This document shows, piece after piece, positions 1-7,366 of a stretch of DNA of 17,961 bases. Made by a program: the position numbers and the translations under genes. The DNA is from a bacterium (GTDB lineage: Bacteria > Armatimonadota > Zipacnadia > Zipacnadales > Zipacnadaceae), in contig JAUVXR010000041.1 of assembly GCA_030603495.1 (NCBI GenBank), forward strand, positions 1-17,961, in the 5' to 3' direction. Below the pieces are notes generated by a model. That model worked only from the letters and a program-made list of their open reading frames with translations. It ran no database searches and had not been told where the DNA came from. Numbering within the stretch: the first letter of the stretch is position 1; each line of letters starts with the position of its first letter.

Positions 1-2
1 TT

Positions 3-107
3 GACAGAGCTCATGCCCTTATGGAAGAGATACGTCGCAAGACGGCCCAGAAAAGAGACCCCTCGTCCGCAGGCACCGAAGACGACACTAGGAGTTTAGA
101 ACGTTGA
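3..107 (+). CDS. C-terminal tail of an unidentified protein (5' end outside window)
   Basis: An open frame runs from the window edge to a TGA at 105-107. The 34 visible residues are charged and hydrophilic, containing [16 protein letters not shown] and an acidic/Ser-rich end, and look like the tail of a soluble protein. The stop overlaps the TTG start of the next gene (TTGA), and the ribosome-binding site of that gene lies inside this frame. This is the usual arrangement for translational coupling in an operon. If the operon is an arsenic one, this could be the end of a regulator or arsenate reductase, but the sequence does not show it. Too short to assign. Confidence 0.35.
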   Translation, partial: DRAHALMEEIRRKTAQKRDPSSAGTEDDTRSLER

Positions 108-673
108 CACGTTCAGTGGCAAGAAGACTGTCTTTTCTGGATCGCTATCTGACGGGCTGGATTTTTCTGGCAATGCTTGTTGGTGTAGCGCTGGGTTATC
201 TGCTCCCCGACCTGATTACCAGGCTCAACGAACTGTCGCAAATTGGCACGACCTCGGTGCCGTTGGCCATCGGCCTGATCCTGATGATGTACCCCCCACT
301 GGCGAAGGTACGGTACGAAGAGATGGGGGACGTTTTCCGCAACGGCAAGGTCTTGACCCTCTCGCTGGTGCAGAACTGGATCATCGGTCCGATCCTGATG
401 TTTGTGCTGGCGGTCGTTTTCCTGCACGACTATCCCGCATACATGTACGGACTGATTATGATCGGGCTGGCCCGCTGCATTGCCATGGTCATCGTATGGA
501 ACGAGCTGGCCATCGCCGTGGCGATCGCGGTCTTTGGTATCCAGTCAGGCGAAGCCTTCGCCGCCGTCATCGGCCCGCTGGTGGAAGTGCCGGTGCTCAT
601 CAGTTTGGTGGGCGTGGCTCTTTGGCTGCGCAGCCGCCTGTTCGCTCAGGTCGCTGCCTCGCCGGCGGAATAG
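104..673 (+). CDS. acr3: Acr3-family arsenite efflux permease, internally deleted
   Basis: Acr3 proteins are about 350-residue, ten-helix permeases that export arsenite across the inner membrane. This 189-residue protein matches the family at both ends. The N-terminal part (about 1-134) has helices 1-4, including [24 protein letters not shown] and [13 protein letters not shown] with the family's conserved cysteine. The C-terminal part (about 132-180) has [13 protein letters not shown] and [11 protein letters not shown], which belong to helices 9-10. Helices 5-8, about 160 residues, are missing and the frame is kept. The join falls at NELA, where the first copy (WNELA) and the distant second copy (NFELAIAVA in intact homologues) look alike. 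The start is TTG, supported by GGAG 9 nt upstream and by overlap with the preceding stop. Without helices 5-8 it is probably not a working exporter; it may be a pseudogene or a chimera artefact. Confidence 0.8.
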   Translation: MTRSVARRLSFLDRYLTGWIFLAMLVGVALGYLLPDLITRLNELSQIGTTSVPLAIGLILMMYPPLAKVRYEEMGDVFRNGKVLTLSLVQNWIIGPILMFVLAVVFLHDYPAYMYGLIMIGLARCIAMVIVWNELAIAVAIAVFGIQSGEAFAAVIGPLVEVPVLISLVGVALWLRSRLFAQVAASPAE

Positions 674-834
674 TTCGGTGTCCGACTAGTTGACACTCAT
701 GACATCGGGCAGGGAATGTCCCCCCGCGAGGAACCAAGCAGTAGTAACAATATCCGATGCAACAGCCCCCGACCGGGGATGTGGTAACGATTCGGTACGC
801 GCCCACGAGAACGTAACCGCCGGAGCTAGCCATA

Positions 835-2136
835 ATGAATCGGCTGCCCAACATACTCTGGATAGTCCTGGATGCTCTCAGATGGGATCATTTGAGCTGC
901 TACGGCTACAGCCGCCAGACCTCCCCGAATATTGACCACCTGGCTGCGCAAGGGGCATTGTACAAACAAGCCTTCGCCCAGGCCCACTACAGCCTACCCT
1001 CCTATGCGACGATGTTCACCGGGCTGTACCCCCACGAACATGGAGTCGAAAGGTCGCACCGTAGGATTGATGAGAGCACGACCACGCTTGCCGAACAACT
1101 GGCCGCCATCGGGTACGAGACGGCCTGCATCAGCTCGAACCCGTACGTGAGTCCGGATTACGGCTTGAGCCGGGGTTTTGACCACTATCACTTTTCTAAT
1201 TCACTCAGAGGGGGTGGCAAACGCGCCGACCGCGTACTCAAGTCCCTGGGTATGGCTGACCAGGGAGCTGCGCGCGGCGTCCGCTTTGCCCAGGACCTGA
1301 TCCCAAGCTGTACTCAGCCCTGGTTTCTGTTCATCCTGTTCAGTGAAACCCACGAACCGCACGCCCCTCCCCTCGGCTACATCACCAAATACGGCACCGG
1401 CATACGCCATTGGCTGACTCATCCGCTGTTTGTCCTGCGGACCCCGAGACTCAGGCGGGTGGCCTGGTATGCTGATGAAGACGAATGGCGGCGAGTTACC
1501 GCGCTACTCGACGCGGAAATTGCTTATGTAGACCACCGCATCGGGCAGTTGGTGGACTCACTGGCGGACCAAGGAGCTCTGGACGAGACAATCATCATTG
1601 TGGCAGCTGATCATGGTGACTTCCTCGGCGAGCATGGGCTGGGTGGGCATACCTTCGGAATGAGCGAATTCCTAATGCATGTGCCCCTGGTGATCAGATA
1701 TCCTCCTTCGGTGGCCCCCGGCACCGGGGTGGACCGCATTGTGGAACTGCGTGACATATCTTACACGCTTATGCAGATGATTGGTGCCACCTTTGAGACT
1801 GCCAGTGCGTACTCAGCGCGTAACCTGCTAGCGGCGTCGCCTGCAGATCGCCACTTCGCCTACGCGCGACGCCGGCAGGCCGACAGCGGGGGGAAGCGGG
1901 CCATGGCAGGTGAGAAGTGGGCGCAGCGCTTCATGAAGTACGACGACGACGTCGAGGTCCTGAGAACCAGCAAGTGGCAATTCCGCCAATATGGGACCGG
2001 CCGCTGCGCTCTGTATGACATGGCGCTGGATCCTGCTGAGACGAACGAGATTTCCGCGGCTCGACCGGAAATCGTCGAGGAACTCCAGGCAACTCTTGAC
2101 CAGTTTCTGGCCCAGGCAGACCACAGCAGGCGGTAG
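835..2136 (+). CDS. Sulfatase-family hydrolase (alkaline phosphatase superfamily) with atypical active site
   Basis: This is a complete 433-residue PF00884-type protein with no signal peptide, so it is probably cytoplasmic. The metal-site start is at 10-20 (IVLDALRWDHL), followed by the YGY and TSPNIDHLA segments. The nucleophile region is at 52-71 (YSLPSYATMFTGLYPHEHGV). The second metal motif is ADHGDFLGEHG (D259, H260). The C-terminal subdomain ends in an LYDMALDPAETNEI-type motif typical of sulfatases. The classical C/S-x-P-S-R maturation signature reads S53-L-P-S-Y57: a serine occupies the nucleophile position but the arginine is absent. Formylglycine conversion is therefore doubtful, and a phosphoester or phosphonoester substrate is possible. 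Start ATG is preceded by GGAG with 9 nt spacing. The gene stands alone, 161 nt after acr3, and converges on the next operon. Confidence 0.85.
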   Translation: MNRLPNILWIVLDALRWDHLSCYGYSRQTSPNIDHLAAQGALYKQAFAQAHYSLPSYATMFTGLYPHEHGVERSHRRIDESTTTLAEQLAAIGYETACISSNPYVSPDYGLSRGFDHYHFSNSLRGGGKRADRVLKSLGMADQGAARGVRFAQDLIPSCTQPWFLFILFSETHEPHAPPLGYITKYGTGIRHWLTHPLFVLRTPRLRRVAWYADEDEWRRVTALLDAEIAYVDHRIGQLVDSLADQGALDETIIIVAADHGDFLGEHGLGGHTFGMSEFLMHVPLVIRYPPSVAPGTGVDRIVELRDISYTLMQMIGATFETASAYSARNLLAASPADRHFAYARRRQADSGGKRAMAGEKWAQRFMKYDDDVEVLRTSKWQFRQYGTGRCALYDMALDPAETNEISAARPEIVEELQATLDQFLAQADHSRR

Positions 2137-2149
2137 TCGCGACACCAGT

Positions 2150-2189
2150 GCACGACAGGTATTGCCCGGGTGGTACTGCTCCTGCGTGC
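2150..2189. terminator. Possible hairpin between converging genes
   Basis: GCACG(A)CAGG at 2150-2159 can pair with CCTGCGTGC at 2181-2189. This gives nine base pairs with one bulged A around a 21-nt loop. It lies between the sulfatase stop (2136) and the converging stop at 2222, where a bidirectional terminator would be useful. There is no T-tract on either side, so it may be only a chance inverted repeat. Confidence 0.22.
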
Positions 2190-2221
2190 AGTGCAAACTC
2201 CCCAGAGCGACTGAAGTGCAC

Positions 2222-3016
2222 TCACCTGCTCATGCGCACGTAGAGGTAAGCACAAAAGGAGGTAATAGCGACAAGCAGCATAAAGGGCACAAAGATCTGC
2301 GCGAGCAGGGAGGCGAACCGCTCCGTCAGGATCTGGAGCAGAGCAATTCCCAATCCCAATGCCATCGCGCCGGCAGCGATGCCCAACAGAACTGACATAC
2401 CCCTGCCCGCGCGAAACGGTTCGAGGAACTCCCCCAGTCCGGGCAGGACCTCGCCACATTCGATACAGTGAGAGACGCTCTTGGGATTCGAGCCAGTGCA
2501 ACGGGGGCAAACCCGCGTCTCCTGTGGCAACTGGAGAAGAAACTCGCGGGCACGTTTGATCCGCCGTGCTACCTGGCCATCCTTCACGTGCTCCAGGTAC
2601 TGCTCGTAGTACTTGATGGCCAGTTCGTAATCTTGGCTGGCAAAGAACAGCTCGCCCAGTCTTCTCAGCGGGTAGGGATTCTTTGGGTTTTCTTCGTAGG
2701 CTCGCGAGTAGGCAGCGATATCCATGGTCCGCATCTGCCGCCGTCCGTGTATCTCCACCAGGTAAATGCCCACCGGGTAGGCGACCGCCAGGAACAGACA
2801 GAGCAGTATGACCAGACCAAACATCGGGGAACCCCAGGAGGCGAAGGCCAAGGCAAACGCCGCCATATAGACGAACAGCCAGATCAGCAGCTCCATGCCG
2901 CTTATCTCTCGCTCCAGCCACATCCCGAACATCCGCAGCATGGCGTAGCCCACGGCTAGGAAGATGACCCCGAGGGCCGATACCAGAAGAATTGCCTTGC
3001 CGGCAGCCAGAATCAT
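2222..3016 (-). CDS. Membrane protein with TPR-like segment and zinc ribbon
   Basis: I do not recognise a named family for this 264-residue protein. Three hydrophobic helices lie at about 6-26, 42-60 and 65-88. A soluble stretch at 100-165 has TPR character (NPYPLRRLGELFFASQDYEL, then AIKYYEQYLEH). A four-cysteine zinc ribbon follows (C170-P-R-C173 and C184-I-E-C187), then two more helices at about 208-230 and 239-261. The order is therefore three helices, TPR, zinc finger, two helices, with both soluble modules in one loop. It begins 19 nt after the flavoprotein stop, so it is the last gene of the gatB operon. The TPR and ribbon suggest a protein-binding or scaffolding role at the membrane, but that is inference only. 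A weak GAGAG lies 8 nt before the ATG. Confidence 0.7.
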   Translation of the reverse strand: MILAAGKAILLVSALGVIFLAVGYAMLRMFGMWLEREISGMELLIWLFVYMAAFALAFASWGSPMFGLVILLCLFLAVAYPVGIYLVEIHGRRQMRTMDIAAYSRAYEENPKNPYPLRRLGELFFASQDYELAIKYYEQYLEHVKDGQVARRIKRAREFLLQLPQETRVCPRCTGSNPKSVSHCIECGEVLPGLGEFLEPFRAGRGMSVLLGIAAGAMALGLGIALLQILTERFASLLAQIFVPFMLLVAITSFCAYLYVRMSR

Positions 3017-3035
3017 CGTTTGACTCTCTGAACGC

Positions 3036-4328
3036 TCATTCTGCGCTCAGGCTTGCTCCCCGTTCGACCAGCCTTTGGCGCAGAGCCGTGACGTCTACTC
3101 CGGTTACAGTCTGTCCCCGCTCGACGCACATCGCGGCCGCGACGCCGGCGGCCTCGCCCAGCGCCGCCGCGATCGGCATCACCCGCAAGGACGAATGCGC
3201 CTCGTGGGTTGCCGATATCGGTCGCCCAGCGACCAGGAGATTGTCAAAGCCGCGCGGGCACAAACACCGGTAGGGAATGTCATAGCTCTCGCCTTCGGGC
3301 AACTGCTTAATCACTGTACCCGTGCCGCCGGGATCGTGAATGTCAATATCGTAGCAGCCGCGCGCAATCGCATCGGGGAACTTACGCGCACCCAGCACAT
3401 CATCTTCGGTCATGACGTACTCGCCTATGATCCGTCGGCTCTCGCGCACGCCGATTTGCGTAGCTGTGGCCATTAGGTAGGCATTCTCGAAGCCCGGAAT
3501 CTTCTCGACGAGAAAGCGTACCATCTGCCCCACCTGCCGCCGCGCCTCCAATTCCGCCTCGGTCAGGTCGGCGGCGCTGGTGCCGTCACGCTTGACCACG
3601 CGCGTGGTGTTGAAATGGATCTCGCCCGGGCGGGTGGTGTAGAACCATAGCACGTTCTCGCGGAGGTTATTAATCTCACCAGCAGCCTTGGCCTCATCGT
3701 ACAGAGCGTTTATCTCCCCGCGCGCCGGTATTCGCTTCTCGTCCACCCCACCCATGCGGAACATAAGCGTCATCGGCTGGCTGAGGCCGTCTTCCGCGCG
3801 GCCCTGCTCGTACTGGGCACCGGCTCTGGCCGCCACGTCCCCATCCCCAGTAGCATCTACGAAGACTCTCCCCTCGACAGCTTCCCAACCGGATTTGCTA
3901 GCCAGCAGGACCTGCTCCATGTGGCCATCATTTGCCGCCACGTCTACCACCATCGTATGCAGGCGCAGCCGGACCCCGGCCTCCTCAGCCATTTCCTGGG
4001 CCACCAGCTTCATAATCTCCGGGTCAAAGGCATCGCGCGCCCACTCATCTTGCCGATGACTCCAGCCACCGGCGGCGTCGAGGCGGTCAATAATCTCCTG
4101 AAACAAGCCCCTTATGATCTGCTTGCCGCCGGTGTAGTAGGGCATAAAGGGATTGACCAGGCCGGCGGTGGCCATCCCGCCCAGAAAACCATAGCGCTCA
4201 ATGAGCAGCGTGTCGGCACCCTCCTGCGCCGCTGCAATCGCCGCGCATAAGCCCGCTGGCCCGCCGCCACATACGACCACTTCAGCGCCCAGCGAAACCG
4301 GCACCGTTCTCAAGCACTCGTCCGACAT
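3036..4328 (-). CDS. FAD-dependent oxidoreductase (FAD_oxidored family)
   Basis: A 430-residue flavoprotein of the PF12831 type. The N-terminal Rossmann dinucleotide motif is at 17-26 (VVVCGGGPAG), with the ribose-binding acid at E44. It is followed by the family's YGFLGGMATAGLVNPF block, DATGDGDVAARAG in the middle, and a C-terminal FAD-contacting segment NLLVAGRPISATHEAHSSLR and LGEAAGVAAA. Family members oxidise or reduce small molecules, but the substrate is unknown here. No signal peptide is seen, so it is likely cytoplasmic. The start ATG has TAGGAG six nt upstream. It lies 40 nt after gatB and 19 nt before the membrane protein gene, on the same strand, so the three are probably co-transcribed. 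Nothing in its neighbours identifies a substrate. Confidence 0.85.
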   Translation of the reverse strand: MSDECLRTVPVSLGAEVVVCGGGPAGLCAAIAAAQEGADTLLIERYGFLGGMATAGLVNPFMPYYTGGKQIIRGLFQEIIDRLDAAGGWSHRQDEWARDAFDPEIMKLVAQEMAEEAGVRLRLHTMVVDVAANDGHMEQVLLASKSGWEAVEGRVFVDATGDGDVAARAGAQYEQGRAEDGLSQPMTLMFRMGGVDEKRIPARGEINALYDEAKAAGEINNLRENVLWFYTTRPGEIHFNTTRVVKRDGTSAADLTEAELEARRQVGQMVRFLVEKIPGFENAYLMATATQIGVRESRRIIGEYVMTEDDVLGARKFPDAIARGCYDIDIHDPGGTGTVIKQLPEGESYDIPYRCLCPRGFDNLLVAGRPISATHEAHSSLRVMPIAAALGEAAGVAAAMCVERGQTVTGVDVTALRQRLVERGASLSAE

Positions 4329-4368
4329 GGCACGCTCCTACGAGAAGTACGGCCTACCGAAGAGAATG

Positions 4369-5799
4369 CTACATCTGGCCCAGCTTCTCACGCAGCATTT
4401 GGTTGACGAGCTGCGGGTTGGCCTGGCCCCTGGTCTGGCCCATGATGTAGCCGACCATCGCCCCCAGCGCCCTCTCCTTGCCGCTCTTGAAGTCCTCGAC
4501 TGCCTTAGGATTCTTAGCGATAGCTTCGTCCACAAGCCGGCCCAGCTCGCTCTCGTCACTGATCTGCTGGAGACCTTCAGCTTTCACGACTTCCTGCGCC
4601 GACTGGCCCGTCTCGGCCATCTTTACGAAGACATCCTTGGCGATCTTCCCGCTGATGGTGTTACTCTCGATGAGCGCCAGCAGTTCCGCAAGCTGCTCGG
4701 GAGCAACCTTCAAGTCAGCGATTTCGAGGCTCTGCTCGTTGAGATACCCCATCACGTCGCCCATCAGCCAGTTGCTGGCGGCCTTGGGGTCAGCGCCGGC
4801 CTCTACTATTTGCTCGTAGTAAACGGCGGTGTCACGGTCGGCAGTGATGACTTCCGCACCATACTCAGGCAATTCGTATCGCTCAACCAGCCGCTGGCGC
4901 AGCGCGCTGGGCAGCTCCGGCAGCGAAGCCCGGATTTCCTCAATCCATTCGTGCTCGGGGACCAGAGGCACTAGGTCCGGCTCGGGGAAGTACATATAAT
5001 CGTCGGCGCTCTCCTTGCGCCGCATCGTCGCAGTCAGGGAGTTCTGCTCATCCCACAAGCGCGTCTCCTGGTACATCTCCTCCCCACTCTCCAGACACCG
5101 CCAATGTCGCTGGATCTCGTACTTGACTGCCTCGTAAACCGATTTGATCGAGTTCAAGTTCTTTATCTCCACCATGGGCGTAGCCTCGCCGGTGTCAGAG
5201 TCAATCAGGTTCACCGTCGGCTCGGCGCGCATCACGCCCTCTTCCATGTTCGCGGTAGAGACTTCAATATACCGGAGAATCGCGCGCAACTCGGTCAGGT
5301 ACACCCGGCACTCTTCTGGACTACTGAAGTCCGGCTCGGTGACAATCTCCATCAGGGGAATGCCGCAGCGGTTGTAGTCCACCAGGCTGCGCCCATCGGG
5401 CAGATGGATGTTCTTGCCGGTATCTTCCTCCAGGTGGGCACGCCGGATTCGAATGCGCTTCTGCTGGCCGTTGACTTGTAGATGAAAGTGGCCCCCATAG
5501 GTCAGCGGCTCATCGTATTGGCTAATCTGGAAGTTCTTGGGCAGATCAGGATAGAAGTAGTTCTTGCGGGCGAAGCGGCAGCGCTCGGCCACCTGACAGT
5601 CCAGCGCCAAGCCGGTGCGGATGACGTACTCGACTGCCTTGCGATTGGGCACCGGTAGCGAGCCGGGCAGTCCCAAACAGACGGGACAGCAGCGGCTGTT
5701 GGGCGCCGCGCCGAACTCGTTGCGGCACTGGCAGAACATCTTTGACTCGGTGTCCAACTCCACGTGTACTTCCAGACCGATACAGGGCGCAAACGCCAT
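4369..5799 (-). CDS. gatB: Aspartyl/glutamyl-tRNA amidotransferase subunit B
   Basis: GatB is the kinase/transamidase subunit of GatCAB. With GatA-derived ammonia it converts Glu-tRNA(Gln) and/or Asp-tRNA(Asn) to the amidated forms in the cytoplasm. The family hallmarks are clear: GLEVHVELDTESKMFC near the N-terminus, the Cys-rich zinc segment (CQCRNEF, CCPVCLGLPGSLPV), RKNYFYPDLPKNFQISQYD and LVDYNRCGIPLMEIVTEPD. The C-terminal tail domain from about residue 330 has IESNTISGKIAKDVF and GYIMGQTRGQANP. The length of 476 residues is normal. ATG at 5799 is chosen over the adjacent TTG at 5802 because AGGAG sits 9 nt before it. gatA and gatC are not in the window. It is the first gene of a three-gene operon behind a good promoter. 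Confidence 0.97.
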   Translation of the reverse strand: MAFAPCIGLEVHVELDTESKMFCQCRNEFGAAPNSRCCPVCLGLPGSLPVPNRKAVEYVIRTGLALDCQVAERCRFARKNYFYPDLPKNFQISQYDEPLTYGGHFHLQVNGQQKRIRIRRAHLEEDTGKNIHLPDGRSLVDYNRCGIPLMEIVTEPDFSSPEECRVYLTELRAILRYIEVSTANMEEGVMRAEPTVNLIDSDTGEATPMVEIKNLNSIKSVYEAVKYEIQRHWRCLESGEEMYQETRLWDEQNSLTATMRRKESADDYMYFPEPDLVPLVPEHEWIEEIRASLPELPSALRQRLVERYELPEYGAEVITADRDTAVYYEQIVEAGADPKAASNWLMGDVMGYLNEQSLEIADLKVAPEQLAELLALIESNTISGKIAKDVFVKMAETGQSAQEVVKAEGLQQISDESELGRLVDEAIAKNPKAVEDFKSGKERALGAMVGYIMGQTRGQANPQLVNQMLREKLGQM

Positions 5800-5871
5800 C
5801 AATATTCACTCCTGGCAACCGACACGACTTTTCTGAGTTACCAAATAATCAACGGACCCACTAATAGAGGA

Positions 5872-5900
5872 ATTGTAGCAAGAAGCAGGCTGGGGCGCAA
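5872..5900 (-). promoter_or_regulatory. Sigma70-type promoter for gatB operon
   Basis: Read on the minus strand there is a TTGCGC -35 (5895-5900), a 17-nt spacer and a TACAAT -10 (5872-5877). Transcription would start near 5865 and leave a leader of roughly 65 nt before the gatB ATG. It is back to back with the purA promoter, with less than 60 nt between the two -35 boxes. Confidence 0.6.
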
Positions 5901-5957
5901 GGTGAAGGGAGGGTCTCTGGGCTAAACAGCGAACATCTGTACACCGGGCTGGCAAAG

Positions 5958-5986
5958 TTGACACCCATAGGTACGTGTGCTACAGT
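5958..5986 (+). promoter_or_regulatory. Sigma70-type promoter for purA
   Basis: A perfect TTGACA -35 (5958-5963), a 17-nt spacer and a TACAGT -10 (5981-5986) predict a start of transcription near 5993, about 50 nt before the purA GTG. The purA frame is open upstream to a TTG at 5958, which is the first three bases of this -35 box, so that longer frame cannot be the translated form. Confidence 0.7.
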
Positions 5987-6044
5987 GAGGCAAGGGCCCA
6001 GGGGCAACTCCCCGGGCCATTCTTGTGAGAAGGGAGCGGTAAGC

Positions 6045-7325
6045 GTGACCTGCACCGTTGTTGTCGGCGGCCAGTGGGGTGACGAAGGCAAAGGCAAAAT
6101 CACCGACATCCTCGCCGAAGGGGCCGACCTGGTGGTCCGCTACCAGGGCGGTAGCAACGCCGGACATACTGTGGTCGTCGGAGACGAGGAGTTCAAGCTG
6201 CATCTGATTCCCTCCGGCATCCTGCACCACGACTGTACCTGTCTGATGGGCGGCGGCACCGTCGTTGACCCGCTGGTGCTGCGCGATGAGATAACAGGCC
6301 TGCAGGCCCGCGGCGTTTCCTGCGACAATCTGCGCGTGAGCTATACTGCGCACGTGGTTATGCCGTACCACAAGCGCATCGAGGAGCAAGCCGAGCAAGC
6401 GCGGGGCCGGGCCGGAATTGGCACGACTCTGCGCGGCATTGGGCCGGCCTACACCGATAAAGCCCAGCGCATGCCCCGCCCAGTGCGCTTCCGCGACCTT
6501 ACTGATCCTGACCGTCTCCGCGAGCTGATTGCGGGGCAACTCGAGCACAAGAACGTCATCATCGAGCACCAGTACGGGCAGCCGCCGCTAAGCAGTGACG
6601 AGGTCTTCGCGCAGGTCTGGCCGGCGGCGCAGGAGGTCGGCAACTACGCCACTGATGGCTACCGCCTCGTCCAGGACAGCCTGCGGGCGGGGAAGCGAAT
6701 TGTCTTTGAAGGCGCCCAGGGTACCTTCCTGGACCTGGACTGCGGCACCTACCCGTTCGTGACCTCCTCGCACCCGGTCGCTGGGGGCGCGTGTTTGGGC
6801 ACCGGCATCGGCCCGACAGCTATTAACGAGGTTATTATGATCTGCAAGGCCTACACCACGCGCGTGGGCGCAGGTGTGCTGCCGACCGAGGATGAAGGCG
6901 ATGCCGGCCAACTGCTGCGCGACTGCGGGAACGAGTACGGCACTACCACCGGCCGCCCCCGCCGCTGCGGCTGGTTGGACGGCGTGGTGGTGCGGACCGC
7001 CGCAATGCTCAACGGCGCGACCTCTATCGCGGTTACCAAGCTCGATGTGCTTGATGCCCTGGCAACGATCCCCGTCTGTGTCGGCTACGAGATTGACGGC
7101 GTGATGCTTGATACCATGCCCTCCTGGCCGGAGGAGCTCGAGAAGGTCAAGCCAATCTACGAGGAGATACCCGGCTGGCAGCAGCCGCTGGGGGACATGC
7201 GCGAGTGGGAGCAGTTGCCCCCGCAGGCGCAGGCCTATGTGGAGAAGATCGCCGAATTGGCTGGCGTGCCGGTCAAGATCGTTTCACTCGGCCAGAGCCG
7301 CGAGCAGACTGTGTTTATAGGGTGA
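6045..7325 (+). CDS. purA: Adenylosuccinate synthetase
   Basis: PurA joins IMP and aspartate using GTP, the first committed step from IMP to AMP. Visible motifs are GGQWGDEGKGK at 8-18 with catalytic D13, GGSNAGHT with H41, GIGPAYTDKAQRMPRPVRF, EGAQGTFLDLDCGTYPFVTS, the TTGRPRRCGWLDG loop and TKLDVLDAL. The chosen GTG start puts the two catalytic residues at 13 and 41, exactly the Escherichia coli PurA numbering, and gives 426 residues, the usual length. AGGGAG lies 8 nt upstream. A longer open frame reaching back to 5958 would run through the promoter and is rejected. The gene is monocistronic here: it diverges from gatB and converges on the beta-helix gene 41 nt downstream. Confidence 0.97.
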   Translation: MTCTVVVGGQWGDEGKGKITDILAEGADLVVRYQGGSNAGHTVVVGDEEFKLHLIPSGILHHDCTCLMGGGTVVDPLVLRDEITGLQARGVSCDNLRVSYTAHVVMPYHKRIEEQAEQARGRAGIGTTLRGIGPAYTDKAQRMPRPVRFRDLTDPDRLRELIAGQLEHKNVIIEHQYGQPPLSSDEVFAQVWPAAQEVGNYATDGYRLVQDSLRAGKRIVFEGAQGTFLDLDCGTYPFVTSSHPVAGGACLGTGIGPTAINEVIMICKAYTTRVGAGVLPTEDEGDAGQLLRDCGNEYGTTTGRPRRCGWLDGVVVRTAAMLNGATSIAVTKLDVLDALATIPVCVGYEIDGVMLDTMPSWPEELEKVKPIYEEIPGWQQPLGDMREWEQLPPQAQAYVEKIAELAGVPVKIVSLGQSREQTVFIG

Positions 7326-7366
7326 AATACTGCCGGGCAAGGCGTAGAGTTGTTGCTACCAGATGG

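Noticed and set aside
690-695. TTGACA upstream of the sulfatase gene as a -35 box
   Set aside because: No acceptable -10 hexamer lies 16-18 nt downstream (the sequence there is GGAATG).
1860-2921. 353-residue open frame on the minus strand
   Set aside because: It overlaps the sulfatase C-terminus and most of the membrane-protein gene in another frame. Its composition (Arg/Gly/Ser-rich, no motif) is that of a shadow frame in GC-rich DNA.
4201-4974. 257-residue open frame on the plus strand
   Set aside because: It is antisense to gatB and the flavoprotein start, both of which have clear family motifs.
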